DNA of 32,238 bases, taken from Tidjanibacter sp. (GTDB lineage Bacteria; Bacteroidota; Bacteroidia; Bacteroidales; Rikenellaceae). The stretch is from NCBI GenBank assembly GCA_017631375.1, contig JAGBTK010000071.1:1-32238 (forward strand), given 5' to 3'. Positions 24,751 through 31,807 of the stretch are shown here, piece after piece. The translations under genes were made by a program, and so were the position numbers. The notes below the pieces were generated by a model. It worked only from the letters and a program-made list of their open reading frames with translations. It was not told the DNA's origin and ran no database searches. How positions within the stretch are numbered: the first letter of the stretch is position 1; the number at the start of each line of letters is the position of its first letter.

Positions 24751-25662
24751 ATGGAAGAGTATAACGACGATTACTACGACTATAACGAGGAAAAAAGCGA
24801 TGACAGTCGTTCGCTAAAAGGATATAAGGTGCTGGTTATCATCTTGGTAGTGATACTTGCAGCCCTTTCGTTCCTCTATTTCAAGCAGACTCACCAGATG
24901 CGCGAGGACTTCCGCATCGAGCGTGACACGCTGACCAACCGTATCGTAAACCTCATCACCGATATCGACAATATCCAGACGGCTAACGATACTATCACAC
25001 AGAATCTTAACATTGAGCGTCAGCGTGCCGACTCGCTGATGCAGCGTCTGCAGAAGGAGCGTTCGGCAAACCAGGCAACAATCCGTCGCTACGAAAAGGA
25101 GATTGGTACTCTGCTGAACACTATGCAGCACTATGTCAAGCAGATAGACTCGCTCAATACGCTCAACCAGCAACTTGCCTCGGAGAATATCACCATTCGC
25201 CGTCAGGTGACCAGCGAGCGTTTGCGTGCCGACAAGGCAGAGGAGCGCGCAAGCGAGCTTGACGATAAGGTGCGTATGGGCTCTATCGTGAAGGCTCGCG
25301 ATATCACCCTGACACCGATCAACGCAACCGGCAAGCCCGTCACCCGCGCAACGCGTGCCGACCGTCTGAAGATTGACTTCATACTCTCGGCAAACGAGCT
25401 GACACAACCCGGATCACGCAATGTCTATGCACGAATCATCGGTCCCGACGGCTATATTATGGCCAATACGGATGGCTATGTATTTGATTTCGAGGGCGAC
25501 CAGATCACCTACTCGGCAATGCGTGATGATGTGGACTACCAGAACGAGGACCTCGCAATCGGTCTATACTATGGTGGCGCACAGGTGGTTGCGGGCGAGT
25601 ATCAGGTAGAGATCTATATGGACGGCTATATGATTGGCGAGAGCAGCACACTGATTAGATAA
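24751..25662 (+). CDS. Membrane-anchored coiled-coil protein of unknown function
   Basis: A 303-residue protein. A very acidic, tyrosine-rich N-terminal tail (MEEYNDDYYDYNEEKSDD) precedes one membrane helix (about 25-43) and a long coiled coil (about 50-175, with repeated IERQRADSLMQRLQKER-like heptads). A beta-rich globular C-terminal domain follows (about 180-303, RLKIDFILSANEL, NVYARIIGPDGYIM and GEYQVEIYMDGYMIGESS). The domain would lie in the periplasm if the acidic tail is cytosolic. No enzyme motif is seen. It lies 15 bases before lspA and shares its transcription unit. A role as an envelope scaffold or division-linked protein is possible but unsupported. Confidence 0.82.
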   Translation: MEEYNDDYYDYNEEKSDDSRSLKGYKVLVIILVVILAALSFLYFKQTHQMREDFRIERDTLTNRIVNLITDIDNIQTANDTITQNLNIERQRADSLMQRLQKERSANQATIRRYEKEIGTLLNTMQHYVKQIDSLNTLNQQLASENITIRRQVTSERLRADKAEERASELDDKVRMGSIVKARDITLTPINATGKPVTRATRADRLKIDFILSANELTQPGSRNVYARIIGPDGYIMANTDGYVFDFEGDQITYSAMRDDVDYQNEDLAIGLYYGGAQVVAGEYQVEIYMDGYMIGESSTLIR

Positions 25663-25677
25663 ACCAAGCGCAAATAG

Positions 25678-26277
25678 ATGAAGAATAGAAATATAGCCCT
25701 GCTCGTGATGCTTCTGCTGGTGGCAGACCAAGCGTTGAAGATATGGATTAAAACCCATATGGCACTTGGCGAGAGTATCACCGTATTCCCCGATTGGTTC
25801 TTACTGCGATTTATCGAAAATCCGGGCGCAGCATTTGGCTTTGAGTTGGGTGGCAACAATGGTAAGTTGTTCCTGAGCCTCTTCCGCATTGTAGCTATTG
25901 GCGCACTCTGCTGGTTTATCCCCTACCTCAACCGCAAGACGGCTGACAAGGGGCTGGTTGTGGGCTTTACCCTGATTCTGGCAGGCGCAGTTGGCAATAT
26001 GATTGATAGCGCATTCTACGGAATGATATTCTCGGAGTCAACCCCCTGGGGTGTGGCTGAGCTGTTCCCCGAGGCCGGAGGCTACGCATCGTTCCTCCAC
26101 GGCAAGGTGGTAGATATGTTCTACTTCCCTCTGTTCAGTGGAAATTATCCCGCTTGGCTCCCGTGGGTGGGTGGCGACTCCTTCACATTTTTCGCCCCCG
26201 TGTTCAACCTTGCAGATAGTTATATCACTGTTGCAGTCTTTTACTTGTTGATTTTCAAGTATAAAGCACTGCCTTAA
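25678..26277 (+). CDS. lspA: Lipoprotein signal peptidase (signal peptidase II)
   Basis: A 199-residue inner-membrane aspartyl protease that removes the signal peptide from diacylglyceryl-modified prolipoproteins. The family motifs are present: VADQALKIWI (16-25), ENPGAAFGF (47-55), AGAVGNMIDS (102-111), and the two catalytic aspartates D146 in GKVVDMFYFP and D180 in FNLADSYITV. The protein is longer than the usual 160-170 residues because of an inserted segment (about 115-141) before the first catalytic Asp, as in other Bacteroidetes. Four membrane helices are visible. Bacteroidetes carry many lipoproteins, so a dedicated strong unit makes sense. Confidence 0.95.
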   Translation: MKNRNIALLVMLLLVADQALKIWIKTHMALGESITVFPDWFLLRFIENPGAAFGFELGGNNGKLFLSLFRIVAIGALCWFIPYLNRKTADKGLVVGFTLILAGAVGNMIDSAFYGMIFSESTPWGVAELFPEAGGYASFLHGKVVDMFYFPLFSGNYPAWLPWVGGDSFTFFAPVFNLADSYITVAVFYLLIFKYKALP

Positions 26278-26290
26278 TCCTAAAAATATA

Positions 26291-26330
26291 GAGGGTTGCT
26301 TACGCAAGCAACCCTCTTATTTTATCTTAT
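26291..26330. terminator. Bidirectional terminator between lspA and the methyltransferase-membrane gene
   Basis: An 11-bp stem, GAGGGTTGCTT (26291-26301) with AAGCAACCCTC (26306-26316), has an ACGC loop. T-rich sequence follows to the right and A-rich sequence precedes on the left, which suits the two converging genes. Confidence 0.82.
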
Positions 26331-28765
26331 TTCACGCGTTTTGAACGCTGTTGTACTCTCTTATAGTAGGCATACTTCATCCAATTGACTAATCTTCTCC
26401 ACGGTATAACCATTAGTGCACCGGCGACTACCATCAGACAAAGTGAGCCAAAGAGCAGGTGCGCCCATAGTTTATACTCATCCAGGGTTGTAGTGCTGGT
26501 GTGCATAATAAAGTTGTAGGCGTTTGAGTTTGAGCCGATAGCCAAGATTCCCAACACGATTGAGGCAATAGTCAAGATCAAGATTGTATCATTGTTGAGT
26601 TTTTGGTTGATCAGCGTCTTCTCCTCCGAACGTAATGCTAAACGGTGTTTTATACTATTAATCGCACTTGCAGTACCAGAAGCCTGTGAGATTACATTAA
26701 ACAAATCGTTAATCTCATCCAACGAGGTTGCTGTCTTATATATGAACAGCAGGATTTTATTTCGCTTCTTATTGATATTAATTGCAGTAGATTGGTCAAA
26801 CTTCGAGATATATTCGTTCTCAAAATAGACTACGATATTACGCTCCACGATGCGGAAAAGGCCGTGATCAACACCCGCAATACAGGGGTTCATTTTGAAA
26901 TAGAAGTTACGACTCTTATCATAATAGGAGTCTGACCACTGCATCTGGCGATTCATATATGCCTTACCGATATCGGAACTCGACTTAAAGTTCAGCATAA
27001 TAATATTGGAACTGTACGCAAATATGTTGACAAAATTACGCGTACCCCAATGGTGCTCAGTGATTCGTTTATGAGCCAAGGACTTAGGTGCGTACTTATA
27101 CCCCTCATCGCCCACCAACAATCCATACAACGACCTACAATGGCGCACACCCCAGACATTGGCATCATCAATTGCCTGATTGAAGTTTGTACTATTAATT
27201 TCAAGTGTAGGATATATGAATCGGCTGACATATAGACGGCTAAAGTTGTCGATTATCACCTCCAACTCCTCTTTTTCAGCACTCGTATATGCTCCCCACT
27301 CCGAGAGAAGAAACTTCTTACGCCCCTTGTTACCCAAAGCAAGCGAGATATCCTTGATAAGGTTGTTGCAGACAAACCAAAAATACTTGCCATCAATATT
27401 TGGCAACTTTGTAGCCTCCTCCTCACTCGATGCGAAATAGTCACCCGCACCGATATACTCTATGTTCTCATCCTCCTTACGCTCACGATGTATAACACCT
27501 CGGCCACGCCAATTCTTGTGACGTTTGTCGCAACTATAATTGTTGACATACTGCTTCAATGCAATAACATCGTCAACCGTCAAGTCATTTATAACAACGT
27601 TGAAACATATAATACCTATATTGCGATATGGGAAGAAGGTGACCGAAACTTTAAGTGGCAGAACACTATCAGCAAACTTAAAATAGGTTGTACCAACATA
27701 ATAGCGATAACTACTATTGATTATGTGTCCCGTGCGGCAAAACTTGTCGGCCGTATCCCCGCAGACACACTCGTCACAAGCAATCTCCTTGCCTGTCAGT
27801 TCCTTGGCATTGTCTACATTGAAGGAGTCAAGGCAGAATCTATCGGTACGAAAAATAGAGGAGTTAGCCTGACGGAACGAAGCGAGAATCTCGCAGAGTT
27901 CTTTGTGCCCAATACCATAAAGAGGTACATTGAATGCACAAAACTCAGCCAAAGCTCCTCGTTCTATGCTCTTTACCTGATCTTGCTTGCGAAAGATAAA
28001 GTTAATATCGCGCCCGTACTGTCGAACCAAGAGAGGATCGCTATTGACAATCCTGTCCACATCCTCGCCATATCTCTCCTGTACCTCTCTCTCTACGTGG
28101 AATACGCTCATCGACACCAATTCAAATCCCATAGAGCACATTAGGTTGCAAATAGTATCTCGGTCAAACATATGTACCGGAAGTTCGCCTACACACTGAG
28201 TGAGTCGATTGAACTCATCAGCACCAATCTCTACCTCCTCAGCCTTGTCCTCCTTAATGGCTCCCTTAATAAAATACTCGTCACTTTTATTAGATACATT
28301 GGTGTTTATAATCAATAAACCACCATCCTTAGTCAAGTCACCAAGGCGTCTGAGATGGGACTCAACGGCATAGGAAGGTATATGTTGAATAATATGGCTC
28401 GAAAGTACAATATCAAACTCCTCGTGCAGGTGCGCACTCTCCAACGACGCATTAAGCAAAAGCACTTTGTTCTGGAAACCATTGTCATTTACACAGCGTT
28501 GTGCATTAGCATATCTCTCCGTATCAGGCTCAATACCAACGATTTTAGAGGCTCCATTTATAAAATCGGTAAACAGACGCCCCTCTCCACATCCAACATC
28601 TAACAAGGAGTAGTTATCTAAACCAATTTTATGGATGGTGTTATGGATGTTATCCAACACCCTTCTCTCGCTCTTCGCCCAATAGTTCTTAAAAGCTTCG
28701 TATTCACTAATAACCTTGATGGTTATAGCATCGCCTGGGTCCGGATAAGAGTATTTTGCGTTCAT
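26327..28765 (-). CDS. SAM-dependent methyltransferase fused to an unknown region and two C-terminal membrane helices
   Basis: An 812-residue protein with no full-length family I recognise. Residues about 35-225 form a class I Rossmann methyltransferase: motif I LLDVGCGEGRLF at 54-65, acidic motif II IVGIEPD at 75-81, FDIVLSSHIIQHIP at 117-130, and KDGGLLIINTN at 146-156. Residues about 265-660 are unassigned. They contain a cysteine group (C330, C333, C335, C343) that could bind metal, and HHWGTRNF at 571-578. A long helix (about 680-725) leads to two hydrophobic segments (about 727-744 and 768-788) and a basic tail, a CorA-like layout but without a GMN motif. The gene is clearly more AT-rich than its neighbours (a sample line is about 32% GC against about 55%). 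It lies beside a tRNA and a tRNA remnant, so horizontal acquisition is likely. Confidence 0.75.
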   Translation of the reverse strand: MNAKYSYPDPGDAITIKVISEYEAFKNYWAKSERRVLDNIHNTIHKIGLDNYSLLDVGCGEGRLFTDFINGASKIVGIEPDTERYANAQRCVNDNGFQNKVLLLNASLESAHLHEEFDIVLSSHIIQHIPSYAVESHLRRLGDLTKDGGLLIINTNVSNKSDEYFIKGAIKEDKAEEVEIGADEFNRLTQCVGELPVHMFDRDTICNLMCSMGFELVSMSVFHVEREVQERYGEDVDRIVNSDPLLVRQYGRDINFIFRKQDQVKSIERGALAEFCAFNVPLYGIGHKELCEILASFRQANSSIFRTDRFCLDSFNVDNAKELTGKEIACDECVCGDTADKFCRTGHIINSSYRYYVGTTYFKFADSVLPLKVSVTFFPYRNIGIICFNVVINDLTVDDVIALKQYVNNYSCDKRHKNWRGRGVIHRERKEDENIEYIGAGDYFASSEEEATKLPNIDGKYFWFVCNNLIKDISLALGNKGRKKFLLSEWGAYTSAEKEELEVIIDNFSRLYVSRFIYPTLEINSTNFNQAIDDANVWGVRHCRSLYGLLVGDEGYKYAPKSLAHKRITEHHWGTRNFVNIFAYSSNIIMLNFKSSSDIGKAYMNRQMQWSDSYYDKSRNFYFKMNPCIAGVDHGLFRIVERNIVVYFENEYISKFDQSTAININKKRNKILLFIYKTATSLDEINDLFNVISQASGTASAINSIKHRLALRSEEKTLINQKLNNDTILILTIASIVLGILAIGSNSNAYNFIMHTSTTTLDEYKLWAHLLFGSLCLMVVAGALMVIPWRRLVNWMKYAYYKRVQQRSKRVK

Positions 28766-28787
28766 AGTTGGAAATTTATGTTGAAAG

Positions 28788-28795
28788 CAAAGGTA
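28788..28795 (-). promoter_or_regulatory. Probable -7 box of the methyltransferase-membrane gene
   Basis: Reads TACCTTTG on the minus strand (exact TAnnTTTG). It lies only about 23 bases before the ATG, so the leader would be about 16 bases. No -33 TTTG is at the expected distance. Confidence 0.6.
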
Positions 28796-28864
28796 AATAT
28801 TTTTAGTAAAAGAGAGGATATGAACAACAAAAATCTTTCAATTCGCCAGCCACACAAAGGAATC

Positions 28865-28917
28865 AAACGGCAACCCCCGTTTTTAATTCGAATCCCTCTC
28901 TTTCCCAAAGGGCAGAT
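28865..28917 (+). repeat. Inverted partial copy of the tRNA-Ser 3' end and its flank (tRNA remnant or att-like site)
   Basis: Positions 28887-28917 repeat, on the opposite strand, the last 19 bases of the nearby tRNA-Ser before its discriminator base (TTCGAATCCCTCTCTTTCC). They also repeat 12 bases beyond the tRNA (CAAAGGGCAGAT). The only difference is loss of the discriminator G. Just upstream, AAACGG/CCGTTT (28865-28882) forms a hairpin like a tRNA variable arm, but the T-stem partner is missing, so no functional tRNA is encoded. A + strand terminator follows. Confidence 0.6.
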
Positions 28918-28925
28918 GCAGCGAT

Positions 28926-28946
28926 AGCGCAAATTTGCGCTTTTTT
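28926..28946 (+). terminator. Orphan + strand terminator behind the tRNA remnant
   Basis: The 16-base perfect palindrome AGCGCAAATTTGCGCT (28926-28941) is followed by TTTTT. No + strand gene precedes it, only the tRNA remnant, which suggests the remnant was once a transcribed tRNA gene. Confidence 0.55.
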
Positions 28947-29003
28947 GTTTGTAGGCGGCATAGGGGAAATATGTTTACACAAATGCCGCCTATAAACAAA
29001 AAA
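28941..29003. repeat. 21-bp inverted repeat between the two tRNA-derived segments
   Basis: TTTTTTGTTTGTAGGCGGCAT (28941-28961) pairs with 28983-29003 over 21 positions with one G-U/C-A position, around a 21-base loop. The poly-T and poly-A ends are shared with the terminators on either side. Confidence 0.7.
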
Positions 29004-29027
29004 AACGACAGAACTTTGTTCTGTCGT
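28997..29027 (-). terminator. Terminator of tRNA-Ser
   Basis: A perfect 10-bp stem, ACGACAGAAC (29005-29014) with GTTCTGTCGT (29018-29027), has a 3-base loop. On the minus strand it is followed by eight T. It lies 25 bases beyond the 3' end of the tRNA. Confidence 0.88.
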
Positions 29028-29051
29028 TCGCTGCAGTAAATCTGCCCTTTG

Positions 29052-29138
29052 CGGAAAGAGAGGGATTCGAACCCCCGGTACAGTTGCCCGTACACCGCAT
29101 TTCGAGTGCGGCCCGTTCGACCACTCCGGCATCTTTCC
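29052..29138 (-). tRNA. tRNA-Ser (anticodon CGA)
   Basis: An 87-base class II tRNA read on the minus strand. The acceptor stem is GGAAAGA/TCTTTCC. The anticodon stem-loop CCGCA-CTCGAAA-TGCGG gives anticodon CGA, which reads UCG serine codons. A long variable arm with GTAC/GTAC pairing is present, and the T-arm is GGGGG-TTCGAAT-CCCTC. The CCA end is not encoded (G, then CAAAGG, follows). The gene has a -7-like box upstream and a strong terminator downstream. Its 3' end is copied in inverted orientation about 135 bases away. Confidence 0.95.
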
Positions 29139-29175
29139 AAGGTCGATTGCCTCTTATCGAGGCCCTAACGGATTG

Positions 29176-29183
29176 CAAAAATA
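29176..29183 (-). promoter_or_regulatory. Probable -7 box of tRNA-Ser
   Basis: Reads TATTTTTG on the minus strand, an exact TAnnTTTG. It lies about 38 bases before the tRNA 5' end, leaving a short leader of about 30 bases to be trimmed by RNase P. Confidence 0.55.
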
Positions 29184-29265
29184 GTAATTTTTTCTAAATC
29201 TACATCTTTTTAGGAGATTTTTTTTCGTTTTTTTACATTTTTTGCCCCCCCAAGCCTTTATTACA

Positions 29266-29300
29266 TAAAATTAGAGGAGCAACCATGTTGCTCCTCTAAT
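29266..29300 (-). terminator. Terminator after the GH3 gene
   Basis: A perfect 14-bp stem, ATTAGAGGAGCAAC (29270-29283) with GTTGCTCCTCTAAT (29287-29300), has a 3-base loop. TTTT follows on the minus strand. It lies about 30 bases past the GH3 stop codon. Confidence 0.85.
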
Positions 29301-29328
29301 AAAATATAGTATTACTTATAAAGTTCTA

Positions 29329-31671
29329 CTATTTGAGGCTGAGCTCTGCTACGGGCTCTGCGGGGTGCAGAACATCGGTAGTCTTCCAGCTCTGAGCCTT
29401 CTTCAAGTTGTAAGTACCGTTACCACGGATGTCGGTTGCGCTTGCGCCGAACATAACCTTGTATGCACCAGCAGCAGCCTCCCACGAAGTGGTAGCCTCG
29501 TTGTACGAAGCGAGGGTGTAGTTGTCAACATTGATAGTCAGAGTCTGGCTCTCGCCGGGCTGCAAGAGGTTGGTCTTAGCGAAGCCACGCAACTCAAATG
29601 CGGGTTTCTCCAAGCCACCAGCAGGAGCAGCAACGTAAACCTGAACAGCCTCCTTACCAGCAACCTTACCGGTGTTCTTCACGGTGATGGTAGCGGTGAA
29701 GCCATTAGCGTTAGCCTTAACAGCGGGCTTGCTGTACTCGAAAGTGGTGTACGACAGACCGAAACCGAAGGGGTACGAAACCTCCTTGTTTGCGCTCTGG
29801 AAGTAACGGTAACCTACATAGATACCCTCAGCATACTCGGTGTAGTCAGTGTTCTTGCGCAAAGCACGCTGCTGCTGACCACCCCAGCTATTACCACCCT
29901 GATTTGCAGCGGTAGCGTAGGGGAAGTTAGCCGACGAAGGAATATCCAAGTAGTTCAAGGGGAAGGTCATAGGAAGCTTACCCGAGGGGTTAGCAGCACC
30001 GGTCAGCACGTCAGCAACGGCCAAACCACCCTCCTGACCAGGAGTCCAAGCGAGAAGGATAGCGTCGGGAATGTGCTTCCACGATGCGGTCTCGATGGTA
30101 CCACCGATGTTCAGAACAACTACAAACTTCTTACCTGCAGCGTGATATACATCAGCCAAATCCTGAATCATCTGGCGCTCCAAAGCGGTCAGATACCAGT
30201 CACCGTTCTCAGCCTTACGATCGCCACCCTCACCTGCGTTACGCGACAAGGTGAACACAGCCATATCGGTCTGACCTACCATACGCTCCATGAACGAACG
30301 GCTAACCTCCATCTCAGGAATAACGGGATCGCCAAGGAGGATACCGCTACCGCCACGACCACTCTGGTATGCCATAGTAGCCTTAGTGTAGTCGATGTAC
30401 TCCTCATACCAACCCTTGATGTTAGCGTTAACCTCGATGCCATTAGCAGCGAAGCCCTCAGCAACGTCGCGGATATAGGGCTTGTTTACATTACCCGAAC
30501 CGGTACCACCTGCGATGAAGTCGTACGAACCGGTACCATAGAGAGCAACGCTCTTAACACCGCTCATAGGCAGGGTGTTGTCGTTGTTCTTCAGAAGGAT
30601 CATACCCTCGGTAGCAGCAGCGCGAGCAACCTCAGCGTGTGCAGCCATGTTGGGCTTGTTCGAATATTTGTAACCTTTGAAGCGGGGAGTCTTAACGATG
30701 TAGTTGAGCATGTTGCGAACATTGCGGTCGAGCTCCTCCTGCGAGATCTCACCACTCTTCACACCCTCAACGATGCGCTGAATCTCCGAGTCCGAACCGG
30801 GCTCCATCAGGTCGTTACCAGCCTTAACAGCCTTAACGGTACCTGCCTTGTTGCCCCAGTCGGTCATAACGATACCGTCGAAGCCCCACTCATCGCGCAA
30901 TACGCTGGTCAAAAGACCGTGCGACTGCTGAGTATACTCACCATTGAGCTTGTTGTACGACGACATAACAGTCCAAGGCTGAGCCTCACGAACTGCAATC
31001 TCGAAGCCCTTGAGGTAGAGCTCGCGAAGAGTACGAACGTTAACACGGCTGTCGTTCTCCATACGGTTGGTCTCCTGGTCGTTAGCAGCATAGTGCTTAA
31101 CGCTGACACCTACACCATTGCTCTGGATACCATTAACGTAAGCAGCAGCAATCTTACCGGTGAGCAGAGGATCCTCCGAGAAGTACTCGAAGTTACGACC
31201 GCACAAGGGGTTACGGTGAAGGTTCATACCGGGAGCCAGAAGCACGTCAGCACCATACTCCAGAACCTCCTCACCCATAGCGGTAGTTACACGCTCAACG
31301 AGTGCGGTGTCCCAAGTACTTGCCAATACGGTACCTACGGGGAAACCAGTACAGTAGTAAGTGTTGGGATCATTGGGGCGAGTGGGGTTGATACGCAAAC
31401 CAGCAGGGCCGTCAGCCAATACGGTTGCGGGGATACCCAGACGCTCAATAGGACGGGTAGTACCAGCAGCACCCGATACAAGAACGGTGCTCGATGCAGT
31501 CATACTACCTGCGCTCATGCTACCCCAACCTGCACCTACAAGCAGAGTAGCCTTCTCCTCGAGGGTCATCGCTTTGAGGACCTCCTCGACATTGTTAGCA
31601 GCGAGTTTAGGCTGTGCTACAACCGAAGCAACACACATAAAAGCTGCTACAACAGAAAATACTTTTTTCAT
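29329..31671 (-). CDS. Secreted glycoside hydrolase family 3 (beta-glucosidase-like)
   Basis: A 780-residue enzyme with a signal peptide (about 1-19, ending VVA-QP) and the standard three-domain GH3 layout: TIM barrel (about 25-330), alpha/beta sandwich (about 350-590) and fibronectin III-like domain (about 660-755). The KHYAANDQE substrate-binding segment is at 192-200. The nucleophile D271 lies in GFDGIVMTDWG, and the probable acid/base E481 in SRNAGEGGDR. The C-terminal YPFGFGLSYTTFEY is also typical. Likely activity is release of terminal beta-linked glucose in the periplasm; beta-xylosidase activity cannot be excluded. It lies downstream of a second GH3 gene on the same strand, about 136 bases away, and ends at its own terminator. 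Confidence 0.92.
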   Translation of the reverse strand: MKKVFSVVAAFMCVASVVAQPKLAANNVEEVLKAMTLEEKATLLVGAGWGSMSAGSMTASSTVLVSGAAGTTRPIERLGIPATVLADGPAGLRINPTRPNDPNTYYCTGFPVGTVLASTWDTALVERVTTAMGEEVLEYGADVLLAPGMNLHRNPLCGRNFEYFSEDPLLTGKIAAAYVNGIQSNGVGVSVKHYAANDQETNRMENDSRVNVRTLRELYLKGFEIAVREAQPWTVMSSYNKLNGEYTQQSHGLLTSVLRDEWGFDGIVMTDWGNKAGTVKAVKAGNDLMEPGSDSEIQRIVEGVKSGEISQEELDRNVRNMLNYIVKTPRFKGYKYSNKPNMAAHAEVARAAATEGMILLKNNDNTLPMSGVKSVALYGTGSYDFIAGGTGSGNVNKPYIRDVAEGFAANGIEVNANIKGWYEEYIDYTKATMAYQSGRGGSGILLGDPVIPEMEVSRSFMERMVGQTDMAVFTLSRNAGEGGDRKAENGDWYLTALERQMIQDLADVYHAAGKKFVVVLNIGGTIETASWKHIPDAILLAWTPGQEGGLAVADVLTGAANPSGKLPMTFPLNYLDIPSSANFPYATAANQGGNSWGGQQQRALRKNTDYTEYAEGIYVGYRYFQSANKEVSYPFGFGLSYTTFEYSKPAVKANANGFTATITVKNTGKVAGKEAVQVYVAAPAGGLEKPAFELRGFAKTNLLQPGESQTLTINVDNYTLASYNEATTSWEAAAGAYKVMFGASATDIRGNGTYNLKKAQSWKTTDVLHPAEPVAELSLK

Positions 31672-31750
31672 TTTGTTGTTGTTTTTGGTTAAAAAGTGGT
31701 TTGTTATTAGTTTGTGTTATTACACATTTACTATCCAAATTCACTACAAA

Positions 31751-31784
31751 CTCGCCTCTCTTTGCAGAGACAAAGAGAGGCGAG
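31751..31784 (-). terminator. Hairpin between the two GH3 genes
   Basis: A perfect 14-bp stem, CTCGCCTCTCTTTG (31751-31764) with CAAAGAGAGGCGAG (31771-31784), has a 6-base loop. On the minus strand only TTTG follows, so termination may be partial. It could allow read-through or stabilise the 3' end of the upstream GH3 mRNA. Confidence 0.6.
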
Positions 31785-31807
31785 AATATTAGTTATCTAA
31801 TTATCAA

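Noticed and set aside
26280..26340. Searched for a direct-repeat partner of the tRNA 3' end at the far side of the methyltransferase gene
   Set aside because: Nothing resembling the 19-base core is present there, only the lspA terminator, so a simple integrated element with attL and attR cannot be claimed.
28820..28926. Small + strand frame running through the tRNA remnant
   Set aside because: It is about 35 codons and its C-terminal half is simply translated tRNA sequence; it has no independent coding evidence.
29365..31692. 775-codon open frame on the + strand opposite the GH3 gene
   Set aside because: The minus-strand GH3 has all catalytic motifs and a signal peptide. The opposite frame is low-complexity Thr/Ser/Leu/Val-rich peptide without motifs.
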